Origin: Shinella sp. SUS2
Lineage (GTDB): Bacteria; Pseudomonadota; Alphaproteobacteria; Rhizobiales; Rhizobiaceae
Reading direction: 5' to 3'
DNA: 64,000 nt
Assembly (NCBI RefSeq): GCF_001262505.1
Contig: NZ_KQ410739.1
Span: 112,859 to 176,858, forward strand
Shown here piece after piece: positions 60,287 through 64,000 of the stretch. Positions within the stretch are counted from its first letter, which is position 1, and the number at the start of each line of letters is the position of its first letter. The translations under genes were made by a program, and so were the position numbers. Below the pieces are notes generated by a model. The model was given only the letters and a program-made list of their open reading frames with translations. It was not told the origin of the DNA and did not search any database.

Positions 60287-61519
60287 CTAGTGGCCGGACA
60301 GGACGAGCGTCTTCACGGGCATGACGACGACCTGCACGCGCAGCAGCATCGCGTGGACGAGGCCGAGCGCATCGACGACATGCAGGCCGATGCGCCGGGC
60401 GGTGGAAGTGCCCTCGGCGGCGATTTCGTCGTGATGGTTCGAATAGAGGTTGGCTATGCAGTTGCTGCCCGGCGTCACCTCGTCGATCCCGCCTTCATAG
60501 AGGGGCTCGAGGTGCACGAGCACGCTGCCCTGGCCACCGGCGTTCGTGAAATCGGTCAGCTGTTCCCCGCCGCGGAACTGGCCCGCCGCGATGTAATCCT
60601 GCTTGGCAGCCACCACCACGGGTATGACCCGCCATGGCAGCGTGTTGCAGGCTACCTCGCCGATCATGCCGACCTTGATGACCGATGCGGACACCTGGTC
60701 GAAACCCGCCTGCAGGGCCTGGCGCCCTGCCTCTTCGGGAATGAGAATCCCGCCGGGGCGCATGATCGGGCTGACGATATCGCCGACGCGCAGGGTGAAT
60801 TGCTCGACCCGCCCGGCGAAGCCGGCGCGAACCACCGTCTTGCGCAGATCCGTTTCCGCCTGTTCGAGCGCCGCTTGGGCGCTCGCCTTCTGTGACGGCA
60901 AGAGGGCGTCGAGCCGTGCCTCGGCCGCCTCCCTGGCGGCATTGGCCGCCTTCAGTGCGCCGTTGGTGCGCCCGAGGTCGACCTCCAGCTTCTCGATCTC
61001 GCGTGTCGCGACGACGTTTGATCCACCGCGGTTGAGCGCGCGCTTCGTGCGCAGGTCGTCCTCGACCTGCTGCAGGGCGGCCTGCGCCTCGGCGATCTTG
61101 CCCTCCGCGGTCAGAAGGTCCGTGCGTGCGACGACCATGGCGGCGTCGACTTCGGCGATCTTCCGCTGCGCCACCGCGACCGCCGCTTCCTGGCTCGAAC
61201 TGTCGAGCCGGAAGATGGGATCGCCCGCGGCCACCTTGTCGCGATGGCCGAGATAGACCTCCGCGACCCGTCCGGTCGCTTCGGAAATGATCGGGACCGT
61301 GCGGAAGAACGACATCACGTTGGTCGACGAAGGGTGGAAGAAGAAGACGGTCGCGATGATGGCGACGGTCAGCATCACGCAGGCGGTGATCCCCCAGCGC
61401 AGGACATACCACACCGAGAAGATCGTGATTTCCTTGCCGATGCGCATGCCCTGCACGTAGCGGCGATAGAGATAGTCCGGAAAGACGGTGATCAGCGAGC
61501 AGGCGATCAGTTCAAGCAT
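60287..61519 (-). CDS. HlyD-family membrane fusion protein
   Basis: A 410-residue periplasmic adaptor. A membrane anchor (YVLRWGITACVMLTVAIIATVFFF) is followed by a barrel-sandwich lipoyl half (GRVAEVYLGHRDKVAAGDPIFRLD), a long coiled coil (about 120-250) and the second half (VRAGFAGRVEQFTLRVGDIV). There is no transporter gene next to it. The small membrane protein upstream overlaps it by eight bases, a YiaV/YiaW-like arrangement. I start at MLELIACSLI (61519). Confidence 0.87.
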   Translation of the reverse strand: MLELIACSLITVFPDYLYRRYVQGMRIGKEITIFSVWYVLRWGITACVMLTVAIIATVFFFHPSSTNVMSFFRTVPIISEATGRVAEVYLGHRDKVAAGDPIFRLDSSSQEAAVAVAQRKIAEVDAAMVVARTDLLTAEGKIAEAQAALQQVEDDLRTKRALNRGGSNVVATREIEKLEVDLGRTNGALKAANAAREAAEARLDALLPSQKASAQAALEQAETDLRKTVVRAGFAGRVEQFTLRVGDIVSPIMRPGGILIPEEAGRQALQAGFDQVSASVIKVGMIGEVACNTLPWRVIPVVVAAKQDYIAAGQFRGGEQLTDFTNAGGQGSVLVHLEPLYEGGIDEVTPGSNCIANLYSNHHDEIAAEGTSTARRIGLHVVDALGLVHAMLLRVQVVVMPVKTLVLSGH

Positions 61520-62009
61520 TGTCCTGTGCCTCCGAACGTTTTTCCGTTTCCGCAGGCGTGGCATCCGGCGTGCCTTCCGCCTCCGCCGGGGGTGTTGCGA
61601 CGGGTGTCGTCGTTTCGCTTGCGGCCTTGGCCTCTTCCTCCGGCGCTGCGGCCTCGCTTTCCGGTCTGGTCGCGGTGAAGGCCTCTGCGGCCGAGGCGAT
61701 GCGGTTGAGCGGCGTGGTGAGGTCAGGCAGGTCGACGATGGCGAGAAGCAGCGCGATCACCCAGAACACGTTGTTGTGGGTGAAGAGGGCAAGCAGGCAG
61801 AGGACCGCGACCGCCTCGAACTGAAGCTTCTGCCCCTTGTGCGCCATGCGTTCCGGCAGGCTATGCAGCCAGAGGAAGACAAGGCCTGTCGCGAAAACGG
61901 CGGCAAGCACGAACAGGCCGACGGCGAAGAGAAGCGTATCGCTTCCGTCCGCGCCGACGATGAAGGCGGGCAGTTGATGGGGCGCCAGCGGGTTGATGGA
62001 GGAAGTCAT
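61512..62009 (-). CDS. Small membrane protein paired with the HlyD-type gene
   Basis: A 165-residue protein with three hydrophobic helices (TLLFAVGLFVLAAVFATGLVFL; FEAVAVLCLLALFTHNNVFWVIALLLAIV) and a disordered acidic Ala/Pro/Glu tail (from about 115). It overlaps the HlyD-type gene by eight bases, so the two are co-translated. The pairing resembles E. coli yiaW-yiaV; I assign no activity. Confidence 0.75.
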   Translation of the reverse strand: MTSSINPLAPHQLPAFIVGADGSDTLLFAVGLFVLAAVFATGLVFLWLHSLPERMAHKGQKLQFEAVAVLCLLALFTHNNVFWVIALLLAIVDLPDLTTPLNRIASAAEAFTATRPESEAAAPEEEAKAASETTTPVATPPAEAEGTPDATPAETEKRSEAQDNA

Positions 62010-62184
62010 TACGCGATCATATCTACAATAGAGGGACTTAATGTAGATAAGACTAAAAACTTTTCAGGCTCAAGGAAAATGAAACTCTGGCTTCAAGGTG
62101 GTGAATTGCGGCTTTCTACATCTGCGAATTGTGTATGTTGAGGTTTATTTGGAAGAGGAGGGCGCAAAGTCCCTTCCTGACGTC

Positions 62185-62697
62185 TCAGGTCGACAGGTCG
62201 CATTGATAACGCGGCACGCCGTCGGTCACGGCAAAGCCGGTGTCCCAGCCGAAGCCGGTCTCGTCCTGTTTCTCGAGCTTCTTCTTTGCGGCAAGGCCGC
62301 GTTCCCGGAAGGCGGCTTCGGCAGCCTTCAGCGCGTCGGTCGGAAAGACGACCGCCTGGTAGCTGAAGCCGCTGGCCAGCTCCGTGATATAGACCTCGAT
62401 CTCCTTCACCGGCACGCCGCGCCAGGTGCCACCCGTCACGGGCAGGACGATGTGCAGATACTCGTCCTGCGGCCGGACGGTGGGCGGGCCGAAGACGGCT
62501 TCGTAACCGGCCGGAATGGCGATCGCGCCCTCCTTGCGGGCAAAGGCATAGCTCGATTGCAGGAGGTCCGCCAGCGCGTCGCTGTAGTCACAGGCATCGT
62601 CGAATCCCTGGAGCAGGTCGTCGAGCGGCCGCGGGCCGGCTGCCGCCGGAAGCGCCAGCCCGATCAGCGCTGCCGCCAATGTCACCCTGCCGATCAT
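62185..62697 (-). CDS. Exported hypothetical protein
   Basis: A 170-residue protein with a signal peptide (MIGRVTLAAALIGLALPAAA). The mature part contains LLQGFDDACDYSDALADLLQ and YLHIVLPVTGGTWRGVPVKE. GGGAGGG precedes the start at 62697. Family not recognised. Convergent or isolated; its neighbour upstream is a LysR gene on the same strand. Confidence 0.75.
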   Translation of the reverse strand: MIGRVTLAAALIGLALPAAAGPRPLDDLLQGFDDACDYSDALADLLQSSYAFARKEGAIAIPAGYEAVFGPPTVRPQDEYLHIVLPVTGGTWRGVPVKEIEVYITELASGFSYQAVVFPTDALKAAEAAFRERGLAAKKKLEKQDETGFGWDTGFAVTDGVPRYQCDLST

Positions 62698-62777
62698 CGC
62701 TGCCCTCCCGCCGTGAGGTCGGCAGCCTAGCGCAACGCGCGGCTGCCGCCAATCCGGCAAGATACGGTGGACAGTGC

Positions 62778-63674
62778 TCAACGCTCCCAATAGGGCAGCG
62801 GGCCGTAGAGGTCGGCGAGATAGTCGATGAAGAGCCGAACCTTGACGGGCAGGAACTGTCGGCTCGGATAGACCGCCGAGAGCACCACGTTGCGCGAGCC
62901 TTCGTATTGCGGCAGCACCTGCACGAGTTCGCCGCTCTTCAGTGCCGGCCCGACATCCCAGGTCGAGCGCAATGCGATACCCAGGCCCGAAAACACGGCC
63001 TCCCGGACCACCTCGCTGGAATTGGTGTAGAGCTGCCCCTGCGGGCGGTAGGTGATATTGCCCTCCGGCCCCTCCAGCCTCCAGACATCCTGGGTGTGCG
63101 GCGGCAGGCAGGCATGAGCGGGAAGCTCTTCGAGCGAGGCCGGCATGCCGTGGCGGGCGACATAGTCCGGCGAGGCGCACAGCACGCGTCGCACGGAGGC
63201 GAGCCTGCGGGCGACCAGCGAGGAATCGGAGAGTTCGCCGATGCGGATGGCAATGTCGAAGCCGCCGCCGACGATGTCGGAGAAATCGTCGGTCAGCATC
63301 AGGTTGACGACGAGTTCCGGATAGGCGTCCATAAAGCCCTTGAGATTGGGCGCGATATGCATGCGGCCGAAGGAGGTGGGCGCTGAAATCCGGAGCGTGC
63401 CGCGCACGGCGCCGGAGCGGCCGGAGACGAAGGCCTCCGCTTCCTCGATGCCGGCGAGAATGCCGACGATCCGGTCGTAGAAGCCCTGGCCGGCCTCGGT
63501 CAGCGAGATCTGCCGTGTCGTGCGCTGGAAGAGGCGGGTGCCGAGGCGCTCCTCCAGCCGCTTCACCCGCTTGGAGACGACGGCGGGCGACAGGCCCAGT
63601 GCGCGGCCGGCCGCCGACATGCTGCCCATGGCGATGACGCGGGAGAAGATTTCAAGGTCGCCGAGGTTTGTCAC
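62778..63674 (-). CDS. LysR-family regulator
   Basis: A 298-residue LysR protein from GTG 63674: HTH (LGDLEIFSRVIAMGSMSAAG, LGLSPAVVSKRVKRLEERLG) and substrate-binding domain (LRISAPTSFGRMHIAPNLKG). This is the CrgA/DmlR-type subgroup that often controls a neighbouring oxidoreductase. The target is probably outside the window, to the right. Confidence 0.9.
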   Translation of the reverse strand: MTNLGDLEIFSRVIAMGSMSAAGRALGLSPAVVSKRVKRLEERLGTRLFQRTTRQISLTEAGQGFYDRIVGILAGIEEAEAFVSGRSGAVRGTLRISAPTSFGRMHIAPNLKGFMDAYPELVVNLMLTDDFSDIVGGGFDIAIRIGELSDSSLVARRLASVRRVLCASPDYVARHGMPASLEELPAHACLPPHTQDVWRLEGPEGNITYRPQGQLYTNSSEVVREAVFSGLGIALRSTWDVGPALKSGELVQVLPQYEGSRNVVLSAVYPSRQFLPVKVRLFIDYLADLYGPLPYWER

Positions 63675-64000
63675 ATGCTGTCTCCGCTATCGTCCTCTCG
63701 AATGGTGGAGTGACGATCACTTTCGCGCCGAACGTGCCGCTCTGCGCGGATATGACAGCCGAACACGACTTGAGCAAGATGCTCCTCCCCATGCGAATGC
63801 CCGGGGAGCGGTTCCTGATCGTTCCCGCTTGCCGATCACGCGACTGTCGCATCAGGGGGTGGGGCGGTCAATGCAATCCCTGCGGGATGCGCGCCGGGCT
63901 GCTTCCCGCGTCCGCCTCTGCTAAGAGTCTGACTCGAAAAGCCTTCAACGATATCGGTACCTTGCAAGTCGCCTTGTGATCAGGCGAATGTGGGCGATGA
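63675..64000. other. Right-end intergenic, no gene seen
   Basis: The last 326 bases show only short frames without ribosome binding sites or recognisable text. The LysR promoter must be here, but I cannot place it. Confidence 0.4.

Overview
The window reads as chromosome of a Rhizobiaceae-type alphaproteobacterium (Rhizobium/Agrobacterium/Ensifer/Shinella group). This rests on the high-GC coding style and several genes typical of the group: plant-type gshA, a DUF1476 protein, DUF1127 small proteins, nspC with a saccharopine-dehydrogenase-like partner, a DUF3422 protein, and a small RNA carrying repeated CCTCCTCCC loops. Genus is an inference; there is no rRNA or other marker in the window.

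Layout. 1-19.7 kb is backbone: carboxynorspermidine genes; a zinc/cadmium P-type ATPase with an SCO gene and its MerR-family regulator; two L,D-transpeptidase lipoproteins; a cytosine-deaminase-like amidohydrolase; a large dimethylglycine-dehydrogenase-like flavoprotein; GST, GlxA-type and ArsR/SRPBCC genes; a chromate transporter; a DUF1127 protein; and an anti-Shine-Dalgarno-type sRNA. 19.78-38.87 kb is a genomic island of about 19 kb integrated in the 3' end of tRNA-Gln(CTG). It is bounded by an exact 17-bp direct repeat and carries a tyrosine integrase next to the tRNA. 38.9-64 kb is backbone again: ppx-like and rlmE; a two-repeat remnant of a type I-C-like CRISPR array; an MFS exporter; guaB; gshA, rsmE and pit; several regulators; and envelope genes.

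The island is mostly defence-like. From left to right it holds two unknown genes; a beta-CASP metallo-hydrolase with a PD-(D/E)XK protein, facing an XRE regulator; a frameshifted uracil-DNA-glycosylase-like gene; and a restriction cassette lying between two diverged copies of a recombinase-like fragment. It ends with a PGN_0703-like endonuclease, an HUH-type Rep-like protein with clustered inverted repeats upstream, a small unknown gene and the integrase.

The most interesting locus is 29.3-33.3 kb. One promoter drives three tightly coupled genes: a small HTH-like protein, a 947-residue N6-adenine methyltransferase whose last ~100 residues look like an Xre/MbcA/ParS (DUF2384) antitoxin, and a RES-family NAD-degrading toxin. 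A separate type IIG enzyme (1361 residues, nuclease plus methylase) converges on it. The arrangement suggests a DNA methylase that is itself the antitoxin of an NADase, so that loss or inactivation of the methylase would release the toxin. This function is inferred from domain order only.

Functions are assigned by recognising motifs by eye. No database search was run, and family names should be read in that light.
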